From Ilyobacter_A sp963675185 (GTDB lineage Bacteria > Fusobacteriota > Fusobacteriia > Fusobacteriales > Fusobacteriaceae), in NCBI GenBank assembly GCA_963675185.2, contig CAXXOH010000003.1, forward strand, positions 1,240,001-1,304,000: a DNA stretch of 64,000 nt. The letters are read 5' to 3'. Position 1 is the first letter of the stretch; every line of letters begins with the position of its first letter. Below, piece by piece: positions 1 through 11,459 of the stretch. The notes beneath the pieces are model-generated. The model ran no database searches and had not been told where the DNA came from. It was given only the letters and a program-made list of their open reading frames with translations. The position numbers and the translations under genes were made by a program.

Positions 1-565
<565 letters not shown>

Positions 566-713
566 AAGGAGATAAAAGCTTACTTTCTCTATTTTGTTGT
601 GATGTTCTTCGATAGAGGTGCTCTAGGGCGCCTATTTAATTGAAAAATATTACATTAGGACATTGAAAACTGTATAGTAGATAAAAAAAGAGTTAGACTG
701 AAAAGTCTGTTTT
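566..713 (+). other. 16S-23S internal transcribed spacer without tRNA
   Basis: A short spacer of about 150 nt with no tRNA. The segment at 661-680 (CATTGAAAACTGTATAGTAG) is nearly the reverse complement of 3663-3682 just after 23S, so the two form the long processing stem that brackets pre-23S rRNA. This is the usual RNase III-type substrate. Confidence 0.85.
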
Positions 714-3648
<2,935 letters not shown>

Positions 3649-3713
3649 AGAAACAAATCTTTCTACTATACAGTTTTGAGTGTTCTAAGACACGAAAAGA
3701 ATAAGTAAACCAT

Positions 3714-3833
3714 AGCTTGGTGAAGATAGCTAAGGGGGTACACCTGGTCACATACCGAACCCAGAAGTTAAGCCCTTAAACGCCGAAAGTACTCGGGTGG
3801 CAACGCCCCGGAAGGATAGGTATTCGCCAAGCT
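3714..3833 (+). rRNA. rrf: 5S ribosomal RNA
   Basis: About 120 nt bounded by the complementary ends AGCTTGG and CCAAGCT. The conserved loop CCGAACCCAGAAGTTAAG is present. It follows 23S by about 65 nt and precedes tRNA-Asn. Confidence 0.95.
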
Positions 3834-3845
3834 TTATATACAAGT

Positions 3846-3921
3846 TCCCTGATAGCTCAGTTGGTAGAGCGCGCGGCTGTTAACCGCGTTGTCGCTGGTT
3901 CGAGTCCGGCTCGGGGAGCCA
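3846..3921 (+). tRNA. tRNA-Asn(GUU)
   Basis: A 76-nt tRNA. The acceptor strands TCCCTGA and TCGGGGA pair, with one G-U. The D-arm is AGCTCAGTTGGTAGAGC, the anticodon loop CTGTTAA gives GTT, the T-loop is GGTTCGAGTCC, and the 3' CCA is encoded. It sits 12 nt after 5S and is probably the last product of the rRNA operon. Confidence 0.97.
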
Positions 3922-3999
3922 TTTTTTTTATTTTTTGGAAAATTTTCAGATTTTATGCGGACCATTACAACGGCAAAAAAGTTGCTAAGGGAAAAAAAA

Positions 4000-4028
4000 T
4001 TGAAAATTTGTCTAAAATGAGCTATAAT
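4000..4028 (+). promoter_or_regulatory. Promoter for ptsI operon
   Basis: TTGAAA at 4000-4005 and a perfect TATAAT at 4023-4028 with a 17-bp spacer. It lies 50 bp before the ptsI start and after the tRNA, so the pts operon has its own sigma-70-type promoter. Confidence 0.8.
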
Positions 4029-4078
4029 GTATTTAAAATGCTACTTTTAGTAAAAATGCTTAAAAGGGGATAATTATT

Positions 4079-5812
4079 ATGGACAGGTTGGTTGGCATCT
4101 CAGTATTTGAAGGAATAGCTATAGGAGAGCCCTATTTAAGAAAGAGAAAAAAACTTAATATAAAAGTTTATAGAATAGAGCCGGAAGATGTGGCGAATGA
4201 ATTTAAAAGACTAGATGAAGCTGTTAAATATACAAAGCATGAGATAAAACAGTTAATGGATTCTCTAGTAGGCAGAGTTAACCAAAATGAATTGAAAATT
4301 TTAAATGTTCACCTTTCTATGCTAGAAGATCCTGTTTTTTTATCGGAAATAAATAATAAAATAAAAAAAGAACTTCTAAACGTTGAAAAAGTAGTAGAAG
4401 ATGTAGTAAATAAATATGTAGGGATGTTTAAATCTCTAGATGATCCTGTGTATAGACAGAGGGCTTTCGACGTTCAGGATGTTGGAAGCAAGATTATAAA
4501 CAACCTTCTTTGCAGCAGCAAAAATATAAGTAGACTAGACAATAAAATACTGGTATGTAAAGAGCTTCTACCGTCAGAGCTGCTAAAATACCATAATGAG
4601 AATATGAATATATTAGGAATAGTAACTGAGTTTGGCGGGGAAACTTCTCATGTTGCTATATTGGCAAAAGCTCTGGGCATACCAACTATTATGGGCGTAA
4701 AAGATGTAATGAAGAAAGAGTGGAAAGACAGGATAATACTAGATGCCAGGGCAGAGGGTTCGTGCATAATAAGAAATCCGAGTAACGAGGAGATAGTCCA
4801 CTATGAAAATCAGAAAAAAGAATGGGATGATATAAATAAGGAATTAGAGAGTCTAAAAGGGAAACCTATAATGACAAAGGACGGACAAAGCTTTAACCTG
4901 CACGCTAACATTAGCGGAGAAATAGAGCTTCTGGGTATAGACGAAGATGCAGTTGATGGCGTCGGCTTGCTCAGGACGGAGTTCCTTTATATGGAAAATC
5001 AGTATTTCCCATCGGAACAAGAACAAGTAGACATATACAGCAAAATATATAGTAGACTAGGAAACAATAAGCCACTTACTATAAGGACTCTTGATATTGG
5101 TGCCGATAAAAAAATACCTTATTATGAGATGCCAGATGAGGAGAACCCTTTCTTAGGGGTGAGGGGGATGAGGTTTTCCCTTGCGCACCGGGACATACTG
5201 GAAGAGCAGATAAGAGCTATACTCAGGGTAGCTGCAGGGAAAAATATAAAGATGATGTATCCGATGATAACCAATTTGGGAGAGTTGGATATCCTAGAGG
5301 ATATAGTTGAAAAAGTAAAAAATGACATGGACCAAAAAGGAATTGAATATAAAAAAGATATGGAGATAGGTATGATGGTAGAGGTCCCTTCTACTGTGTT
5401 CCTTGCAGATGTTTTTGTAGAGAAGGTAGACTTCTTTAGCATAGGGACTAATGATCTTACCCAATACATACTAGCCTCTGACAGGCTAAATGAAGGGGTG
5501 GCCAACATTTATGACGGCTATGATCCTTCAGTACTGCGTGCCATAAGCCATGTTGTGGATGTGGCGATTAAGAATGAAAAAGAGCTTAGCATCTGCGGTG
5601 AAATGGCCGGAGAAGCAATGGCTATAGTTGCCTTTCTAAGTTTTGGAGTAAAAAATTTAAGCATGCTGCCGTCCCTGTTGTTGAGGGCTAGGAAAATAAT
5701 AAGGGATATAGATACAAAAGAGCTCGTGAATATAAAAAATGAGATATTAAGATGTAAAACTGCACAGGAGGTCAGGCTGTGCTTGGGTGATTATGTTAGG
5801 AGGGTACAATGA
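4079..5812 (+). CDS. ptsI: Phosphoenolpyruvate-protein phosphotransferase (PTS Enzyme I)
   Basis: Cytoplasmic Enzyme I, 577 residues, the normal length. It autophosphorylates from PEP and passes the phosphate to HPr, feeding all PTS sugar permeases. The N-terminal half carries the phosphohistidine swivel motif GGETSH with the active His at about 191. The C-terminal PEP-binding barrel has LLRTEFLYM, the LTIRTLDIGADK stretch, and the catalytic Cys in SICGEMAG near 506. The ATG has an AAAAGGGG ribosome site 8 nt upstream. The last 4 bp overlap ptsH, so the two are translationally coupled. No sugar-specific Enzyme II is present nearby, so this is a general-PTS locus. Confidence 0.97.
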   Translation: MDRLVGISVFEGIAIGEPYLRKRKKLNIKVYRIEPEDVANEFKRLDEAVKYTKHEIKQLMDSLVGRVNQNELKILNVHLSMLEDPVFLSEINNKIKKELLNVEKVVEDVVNKYVGMFKSLDDPVYRQRAFDVQDVGSKIINNLLCSSKNISRLDNKILVCKELLPSELLKYHNENMNILGIVTEFGGETSHVAILAKALGIPTIMGVKDVMKKEWKDRIILDARAEGSCIIRNPSNEEIVHYENQKKEWDDINKELESLKGKPIMTKDGQSFNLHANISGEIELLGIDEDAVDGVGLLRTEFLYMENQYFPSEQEQVDIYSKIYSRLGNNKPLTIRTLDIGADKKIPYYEMPDEENPFLGVRGMRFSLAHRDILEEQIRAILRVAAGKNIKMMYPMITNLGELDILEDIVEKVKNDMDQKGIEYKKDMEIGMMVEVPSTVFLADVFVEKVDFFSIGTNDLTQYILASDRLNEGVANIYDGYDPSVLRAISHVVDVAIKNEKELSICGEMAGEAMAIVAFLSFGVKNLSMLPSLLLRARKIIRDIDTKELVNIKNEILRCKTAQEVRLCLGDYVRRVQ

Positions 5813-6078
5813 AGACTATAGAAGTAATGATAAAAAACAAGGCTGGCCTGCATGCTAGACCGTCTTCACTTTTTGTTCAAACTGCAACGGAATTTGATTC
5901 CGAAATTTTGGTTAAGTGTGACAAAGAGGAAGTAAATGGAAAAAGTATAATGGGGCTGATGCTTTTAGCTGCAGAGCAGGGTAGGACCCTTGTTTTAACT
6001 GCAGATGGCCCTGACGAAGACCAGGCTCTAGAAGCTCTGAGAAAACTCATAGAAGTAGACAAGTTTAACGAGGAATAG
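5809..6078 (+). CDS. ptsH: Phosphocarrier protein HPr
   Basis: HPr, 89 residues, accepts phosphate from Enzyme I at His15 (KAGLHARPS) and donates it to EIIA domains. Ser46 sits in the sequence NGKSIMGLM, matching the HPr-kinase site of Firmicute-type HPr, so regulation by Ser46 phosphorylation is possible; no HPr kinase gene lies in this window. The start overlaps the ptsI stop (ATGA) and is preceded by TAGGAGGG. The order ptsI-ptsH is reversed from that of E. coli and Bacillus. Confidence 0.97.
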   Translation: MKTIEVMIKNKAGLHARPSSLFVQTATEFDSEILVKCDKEEVNGKSIMGLMLLAAEQGRTLVLTADGPDEDQALEALRKLIEVDKFNEE

Positions 6079-6103
6079 AGGCCTGCTAAAGGGAGATGTA
6101 TTC

Positions 6104-6973
6104 ATGGAAATAATAAGGGCAGATAAGATGGGGTTTTGCTTCGGAGTAAAGGAAGCAGTTGAGTTAGCCCATGAGCTTGCCCATGAGAACTCGGGTAAAA
6201 GAATATACATGCTAGGCATGCTGGTTCACAATGAGCAGGTAATAGAGGTTTTGAAAAAACTTAACATAAAAACTATAACAGAAAAAGAAGTATTGGAAAC
6301 TAATGGGGAAACCTTAAAAAAGGATGACATAATTGTGATCAGGGCACACGGCACGACAAAGCAGCTATACGATATCCTTGAGAAAAAAAAGGTCATCATG
6401 CACGATGCCGCCTGTATCTTCGTAAAGAAAGCAAGAAAGCTTCTCGTGGAAAAACAGAGAGAGGGCAAAGGTATAATATTTATAGGGGACAAGGATCACC
6501 CAGAAGTAAAGGGTATAATTTCATTTGGCAAGGATGTTCAGGTGTTTTTGAATTTTGATGAGTTAAAAAAAGCCAATATTGACAGCAGCAAGAGATATTT
6601 CCTGTTGGCACAGACAACTTTAAACAAAAACATCTTTGAAGATATAGAAAAGTATGTTTCTTCGAATCACCCTAATATTGAGATAGGAAATACCATTTGT
6701 GGAGCAACTTATGAAAGGCAGAAAGCTGTGGAAAAACTTGCCTGGGAAGTGGATGTGGTGCTTGTTGTTGGAGGGAAAAACAGTTCTAACACAAAAAAGC
6801 TCTTTAACATAGCCAGGGAGATTAACCCTAAAAGTTACCTAATACAGACCAAAGATGAAATAGAACTTTCTTGGTTTGAAGGAATAAAGAAAGTGGGAAT
6901 AACCGCAGGAGCCTCAACTCCGGAAGAAAGTATAATAGAAATAGAAAATAGCATAAGGGAGGAAGTGTTGTAA
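6104..6973 (+). CDS. ispH: 4-hydroxy-3-methylbut-2-enyl diphosphate reductase (IspH)
   Basis: Last enzyme of the MEP isoprenoid pathway; it reduces HMBPP to IPP and DMAPP with a [4Fe-4S] cluster. The protein has 289 residues. The three cluster cysteines are visible at 12 (MGFCFGV), 104 (DAACIFVKKA) and 199 (NTICGAT). The residues around Cys104 and Cys199 differ from the common DATCPFV and ICDAT forms. The GGKNSSNT substrate motif is intact. A GGGAG ribosome site precedes the ATG. The stop overlaps the rpsA start (TAATG), an association also known as ispH-rpsA fusions in some Firmicutes. dxs of the same pathway is at 19.5 kb. Confidence 0.95.
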   Translation: MEIIRADKMGFCFGVKEAVELAHELAHENSGKRIYMLGMLVHNEQVIEVLKKLNIKTITEKEVLETNGETLKKDDIIVIRAHGTTKQLYDILEKKKVIMHDAACIFVKKARKLLVEKQREGKGIIFIGDKDHPEVKGIISFGKDVQVFLNFDELKKANIDSSKRYFLLAQTTLNKNIFEDIEKYVSSNHPNIEIGNTICGATYERQKAVEKLAWEVDVVLVVGGKNSSNTKKLFNIAREINPKSYLIQTKDEIELSWFEGIKKVGITAGASTPEESIIEIENSIREEVL

Positions 6974-8571
6974 TGATAGGTACTGAGAACTTTGAAGAGT
7001 TACTAGAGAATTATCTGCCTGAGGAAGTTGCGAAGGGTAAAGTAATAGAGGGGGAAATTTTAAGAAAAGATAGAGAATATGCCTACCTTGATATCAAATC
7101 TAAATTAGAAGGAAGAGTCAGAGCAGAAGAAGTAGAAGAGTTCGAAGAGGGAGAAACAGTAAGAGTAATGGTTCAGGGGGAATCTAGCGACGCCTCTTAC
7201 ATAAAGGCCTCTAGAAGAGCGGTTGAACTTGAAGAGAATTGGGATAAATTAAAAGAAGTTTACAATAATTCAGAAGTAGTAGAAGGTAGAGTATTGAGAA
7301 AAGTAAACGGCGGTTACGTAGTGGAGGTTTTAAAATACCACACATACTTGCCAAGCTCACTTTCTGGAATAAGAGACAACGAGTCAGAAAGCTTTATTGA
7401 CAAAAAGATAAAAGTAGTTGTTAAAGATATAAAAGAAGGAAAAAGGAAGAAAATTTTAGTTTCTAGAAAAGATGTAAAAATGAAACAGGAAAACGAGTAT
7501 CTTGAGAAGCTAGATGTGGGGAGTACTCTAAAAGTCAGAGTAAAGGATATATTAGACTTTGGGCTTTCAGTTGAAGTTGGACCTACAGTAGGATTTATAC
7601 ATATATCTGAGGTTTCATGGAAAAAAGTGGACGACCTAAACGAGATGTTTAAAGTCGGAGACATGATAGAGGCGAAAATCATCACACTAGATCAAGCTAA
7701 AAAGAGCCTTAAACTTTCTATAAAGCAGCTTTCTGCTGATCCTTGGTTAGAAATAGGCGAAAAATACCCGATTGGTGCTGAGATAGATGGTAAAGTAACA
7801 AGAGTAGTTAAATTTGGTGCTTTTGTTGAGATTGAAAACGGCATAGAGGGGCTTGTGCATGTGTCTGACTTGACATGGTCTAAAAAAATTAAGAATGTGG
7901 ACGAGTACATGAAGGTTGGGGACATTGTAAAGGTTAAGGTTATAGAATTAAATCCTAAAGAGAAAAAGCTGAAACTTGGAATAAAGCAGCTTAGTCCTAA
8001 TCCTTGGGAGATCGTTGAGAAAAAATACGGTGTAGAATCTATTGTAAAAGGTCAAATAGTAGAGGTAAAAGATTTCGGTATTTTCGTGGAAATCGAAGAC
8101 GGAGTGGACGTTTTCGTGCATGTGTCTGACCTGGCTTGGGTAAAAGAAGAGTTGAAAGATTATAAAATTGGGGATGAAATTGAACTTAAAATACTTGAGG
8201 CTGACTTCCAAGACAGAAAGCTTAAAGGTGGAGTAAAGCAGCTTATTCCTAGCCCATGGGAAAGAGTAAAAAACAACTACAAAATCGGAGATGTTATAAC
8301 AAGAAAAATAACTAGCATAACAGATTTCGGTATTTTTGTAGAGGTTGAAAAAGGTATAGACGGAATGATACACATTTCTGAAGCCTCTAAAGACTTCATT
8401 AAAAACTTAGAAGACAGGTTTGAAGTTGGACAGGAAGTGACTTCCGAAATAATAGAGATAAACGACGACAAAGAAAAGCTTAAGCTTTCCATCAAAAAAG
8501 TAGAGCTAGAAGAAGCCTTGGAAGAGGAGAAAGAGCTCATAGAAAAATATGGAACTGTAGGTGAAGAATAA
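6973..8571 (+). CDS. rpsA: 30S ribosomal protein S1
   Basis: A 532-residue protein with six S1/OB-fold repeats, at roughly residues 22-80, 95-165, 180-250, 265-335, 350-415 and 435-510, the same number as E. coli S1. Repeats 3-6 carry the typical GxVxxxxxFGxFV and GLVHVSD/GFIHISE cores; the first two are divergent and would dock on the ribosome. Repeat 5 is shorter by several residues. The C-terminus is acidic. S1 helps 30S subunits unfold and bind mRNA. It starts inside the ispH stop codon and is followed immediately by a terminator that contains its own stop codon. Confidence 0.93.
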   Translation: MIGTENFEELLENYLPEEVAKGKVIEGEILRKDREYAYLDIKSKLEGRVRAEEVEEFEEGETVRVMVQGESSDASYIKASRRAVELEENWDKLKEVYNNSEVVEGRVLRKVNGGYVVEVLKYHTYLPSSLSGIRDNESESFIDKKIKVVVKDIKEGKRKKILVSRKDVKMKQENEYLEKLDVGSTLKVRVKDILDFGLSVEVGPTVGFIHISEVSWKKVDDLNEMFKVGDMIEAKIITLDQAKKSLKLSIKQLSADPWLEIGEKYPIGAEIDGKVTRVVKFGAFVEIENGIEGLVHVSDLTWSKKIKNVDEYMKVGDIVKVKVIELNPKEKKLKLGIKQLSPNPWEIVEKKYGVESIVKGQIVEVKDFGIFVEIEDGVDVFVHVSDLAWVKEELKDYKIGDEIELKILEADFQDRKLKGGVKQLIPSPWERVKNNYKIGDVITRKITSITDFGIFVEVEKGIDGMIHISEASKDFIKNLEDRFEVGQEVTSEIIEINDDKEKLKLSIKKVELEEALEEEKELIEKYGTVGEE

Positions 8572-8597
8572 GGCGTATTTTACGCCTTATTTATTTT
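8568..8597 (+). terminator. Intrinsic terminator after rpsA
   Basis: A 10-bp perfect stem ATAAGGCGTA/TACGCCTTAT (8568-8577 and 8581-8590) with a 3-nt loop, followed by a T-rich tract. The rpsA stop codon lies in the left arm. It ends the ptsI-ptsH-ispH-rpsA unit. Confidence 0.88.
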
Positions 8598-8624
8598 TAT
8601 ATTTACTTACAGCTGTTAAGTTAA

Positions 8625-8653
8625 TTGAAAAAAAACTTATAATGTGATAAAAT
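8625..8653 (+). promoter_or_regulatory. Promoter for the DUF445 gene and ruvB
   Basis: TTGAAA at 8625-8630 and TAAAAT at 8648-8653 with a 17-bp spacer, directly after the rpsA terminator and 33 bp before the next start. A second possible -10 (TATAAT at 8638) has no suitably spaced -35. Confidence 0.6.
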
Positions 8654-8685
8654 ACAATGAAAAAACTATAAATTGGAGGGTGGCA

Positions 8686-9288
8686 ATGCTGGTAGAATTA
8701 CTTCTTATGGTTATAGTAGGTTCATTAATTGGATGGATAACGAATTATTTTGCGATAAAGATGCTTTTCAGACCATATAAAGAGGTCAATATACTTGGAT
8801 TTAAAATACAGGGACTTATTCCTAAAAGGAAAAAAGAGATGGCCCACAGCATAGCTGAAACTATAAACGAAGAACTTATATCAATAAAAGATATAACTCA
8901 TACCATAAACTCGATGGAAGTTGAAACTGAGATAGACAAAATAGTTGAAAAAATAGTCGAGGAAAAGATAAAAGGGGAAATTTTATCAAAGTTCCCGATG
9001 GCGGCGATGTTTTTAAACGATAGTTTGATACTCAAAATTAAAGGGTATGTAAAGGATGTAATAGAGGAGAATAAGGGCGAATTCGTCCAGATAATAATAG
9101 AAAAACTTGAAGAAGAAGTTGATTTCAAAGAGATAGTTGCTGAAAAGATAGAAAACTTTTCTCTAGACGAGGTGGAAAAACTTACGTATAGGATAGCTAA
9201 AACTGAATTAAGGCACATAGAGATTATAGGTGCTGTTCTAGGAGCTACCATAGGGTTCGCTCAATTTTTAATCAGTTATTTTATATAG
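8686..9288 (+). CDS. DUF445 family membrane protein
   Basis: About 200 residues, choosing the ATG at 8686 because a GGAGGG site lies 5 nt before it; the open frame extends to 8644 without a ribosome site. An N-terminal hydrophobic segment (residues 1-18) leads into ITNYFAIKMLFRP, the hallmark of DUF445/YheB proteins, then a charged helical region, and ends with a second hydrophobic stretch (about 180-200). Molecular function is unknown. It is 14 bp upstream of ruvB and probably cotranscribed. Confidence 0.8.
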   Translation: MLVELLLMVIVGSLIGWITNYFAIKMLFRPYKEVNILGFKIQGLIPKRKKEMAHSIAETINEELISIKDITHTINSMEVETEIDKIVEKIVEEKIKGEILSKFPMAAMFLNDSLILKIKGYVKDVIEENKGEFVQIIIEKLEEEVDFKEIVAEKIENFSLDEVEKLTYRIAKTELRHIEIIGAVLGATIGFAQFLISYFI

Positions 9289-9302
9289 ACTGGAAGGTGA
9301 AG

Positions 9303-10295
9303 ATGGGGGATAGAATTTTATCTGGAGAGGAGTTTAAATTCGATATAGATATACAGAGGAGTTTGAGGCCAAAGAGCTTTTCTGAATACCTGGGTCAGGA
9401 GAAGCTAAAGGAAAAACTTGGGATATTCATGGAAGCGGCCCAAAAAAGGGGAGAGGCCATGGATCATATCCTGCTTTACGGACCTCCAGGGCTTGGAAAA
9501 ACAACCCTTGCAGGGGTAATAGCAAACGAAATGGGCGTAAACCTGAAGATAACTTCTGGACCTATTTTGGACAAGGCGGGGGATTTGGCAGCTATTTTAA
9601 CATCTTTAGAAGAAAATGACGTACTTTTTATAGATGAGATCCACAGACTGAATACCTCTGTAGAAGAAATACTTTATCCAGCTATGGAGGACAGCGAAAT
9701 TGACATAATAATAGGAAAAGGTCCATCTGCAAGGTCTATTCGTATAGAGCTTCCCAAGTTTACCCTTATAGGGGCAACTACAAAGGCAGGCTCACTGAGT
9801 TCTCCCCTAAGGGACAGATTTGGAGTTGCCCATAGGATGGACTACTACACTCAAGCCGAGTTGGAAAAGATAGTAAAACGCGGAGGAAGGATATTAGGTG
9901 TAGATGTTACTGAAAGCGGAGCTAAGGAGATAGCCTTAAGGAGCCGTGGGACCCCTAGGATTGCCAATAGGTTTTTGAAGAGGGTGAGGGATTATGCTGA
10001 AATCAAAGAGGATGGAGTGGTAACTGACAGGGTAGCCAAAGAAGCTCTGGCTCTTTTTGGAGTGGACGAGTACGGGCTGGATGAATTGGACAGAGAGATC
10101 TTGACAGCTATAATAGAAAATTATAGCGGCGGACCTGTGGGAATAGAGACCATATCACTTATGCTGGGCGAGGATAGGAGAACCTTGGAGGAGGTCTATG
10201 AGCCTTATCTGGTAAAAATAGGTTTTTTGAAAAGAACTCAGAGAGGCAGGGTCGTAACTGATATGGGATACAGGCATTTTGAAAACCAGAAATGA
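9303..10295 (+). CDS. ruvB: Holliday junction branch-migration ATPase RuvB
   Basis: A 330-residue AAA+ motor that drives RuvA-bound Holliday junctions during recombinational repair. Walker A is GPPGLGKTT at about 60-68, Walker B is FIDEIHR, and the sensor/arginine-finger region GATTKAGSLSSPLRDRFG is intact. A C-terminal winged helix ends with RTQRGRVVTDMGYRHF. The ATG at 9303 was chosen over a GTG at 9297 because that GTG overlaps the ribosome site GGAAGG. ruvA and ruvC are not in this window. Confidence 0.97.
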   Translation: MGDRILSGEEFKFDIDIQRSLRPKSFSEYLGQEKLKEKLGIFMEAAQKRGEAMDHILLYGPPGLGKTTLAGVIANEMGVNLKITSGPILDKAGDLAAILTSLEENDVLFIDEIHRLNTSVEEILYPAMEDSEIDIIIGKGPSARSIRIELPKFTLIGATTKAGSLSSPLRDRFGVAHRMDYYTQAELEKIVKRGGRILGVDVTESGAKEIALRSRGTPRIANRFLKRVRDYAEIKEDGVVTDRVAKEALALFGVDEYGLDELDREILTAIIENYSGGPVGIETISLMLGEDRRTLEEVYEPYLVKIGFLKRTQRGRVVTDMGYRHFENQK

Positions 10296-10321
10296 ATAAT
10301 TAGGAAATAAAGGAGTCTTAT

Positions 10322-10738
10322 ATGAAGATAAGTACGAGAGTTAGATATGGGTTAAGAGCTTTGATCTATATTGCTGAAAAAACATGTAATGAAAACAGGC
10401 TTGTTAGAATAAAAGAGATCTCTGAATCGCAGAAGATTTCCATACAGTATTTGGAGCAGATACTTTTCAAACTTAAAAAAGAAGATATAATCGAGGGTAA
10501 AAGAGGACCGCATGGAGGATATAAGTTGCTTAAAGACCCTGGGGAGATAAATGTACTTGACTTATACGAAATACTGGACTCTGAGGTAAAGGTAGTAGAC
10601 TGCAACGAGGATTCACCAACCTGTGTGGCAGACAGTTGTAAGACAAGCTGTCTATGGGGGAAACTTGATGAGACTCTTTCTGAGATGTTGAAAGAGACAA
10701 CCCTGAAAGATCTAATGAATCAGAATAAGCTAGTTTAG
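10322..10738 (+). CDS. Rrf2 family transcriptional regulator
   Basis: A 138-residue winged-helix regulator of the Rrf2/IscR/NsrR family. It opens with KISTRVRYGLRALIYIAE, and the recognition region QKISIQYLEQILFKLKK is well conserved. Four cysteines, at 94, 101, 106 and 110, fall where IscR-type proteins bind an Fe-S cluster, so it could sense iron-sulfur status or redox state. No isc/suf genes are adjacent. The gene has an AAAGGAGT ribosome site and lies between ruvB and rsmE in the same direction, so its targets cannot be deduced from position. Confidence 0.88.
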   Translation: MKISTRVRYGLRALIYIAEKTCNENRLVRIKEISESQKISIQYLEQILFKLKKEDIIEGKRGPHGGYKLLKDPGEINVLDLYEILDSEVKVVDCNEDSPTCVADSCKTSCLWGKLDETLSEMLKETTLKDLMNQNKLV

Positions 10739-10748
10739 AGGGCGCATT

Positions 10749-11459
10749 ATGGTAAGTATTTTTGTGGAAAAAGAACAAATAACAGGCAGTATTATAACTG
10801 TTACGGATAAGAATGACATAAACCATTTAAAGAATTCCTTTAGGATGAAAACCGGAGATGCACTGAGGGTTGTAGACGGAGAAAAGGAGTATTTTTGTAA
10901 GGTTGTGTCAGTTGGGAAAAAAGAGATAGAAGCCGAAATAGAGGAAGTTTTTGAGGACAGGTACAGTACTAAGACTCATATAGATATAGCTATGGGAATA
11001 TTGAAAAAAGACAAGATGGAGTTTGCCATACAAAAGCTCACAGAGATAGGGATTAATAGGATAATTCCTGTACATACAAAAAGAACCATAGTGAAAATAG
11101 ATGGAAAAAAAGATAAGTGGGATGTCGTTTCCAAGGAAGCCTTGAAACAGTGTCAAGGTGTGAAAAAGGTGGCGATACAATATACCGCTAAATTAGAAGA
11201 GATAGATTACTCAAGTTATGATTTGGTTTTAGTACCTTACGAGAAAGAAGAAGAAAAAAAAATATATGAAATTTTGAGGAAAAATGAGAATGTAGAAAAC
11301 GTTTTATATCTTATAGGACCCGAAGGCGGCTTTGCTCCTGAAGAAATAGAATATCTCACAAGTAGAGGGGCGGAGATAATAACCTTGGGTAAAAGGATTT
11401 TAAGGGCAGAGACAGCGGCTATTGTTGTAGGAGGTATTTTAGTAAATGAGTTTCAATAA
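10749..11459 (+). CDS. rsmE: 16S rRNA (uracil-1498-N3)-methyltransferase RsmE
   Basis: A 236-residue SPOUT-class methyltransferase that methylates U1498 of 16S rRNA in the assembled 30S subunit. The N-terminal PUA-like domain has FRMKTGDALRVVDG. The C-terminal knotted SAM site shows IGPEGGFAPEEIE and LGKRILRAETAAI, both diagnostic. It starts 10 bp after the Rrf2 gene and overlaps mtaB by 14 bp, indicating cotranscription. Confidence 0.95.
   Translation: MVSIFVEKEQITGSIITVTDKNDINHLKNSFRMKTGDALRVVDGEKEYFCKVVSVGKKEIEAEIEEVFEDRYSTKTHIDIAMGILKKDKMEFAIQKLTEIGINRIIPVHTKRTIVKIDGKKDKWDVVSKEALKQCQGVKKVAIQYTAKLEEIDYSSYDLVLVPYEKEEEKKIYEILRKNENVENVLYLIGPEGGFAPEEIEYLTSRGAEIITLGKRILRAETAAIVVGGILVNEFQ

Noticed and set aside
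3861..4073. 70-codon frame overlapping tRNA-Asn
   Set aside because: It starts inside the tRNA, covers the ptsI promoter and has no ribosome site.
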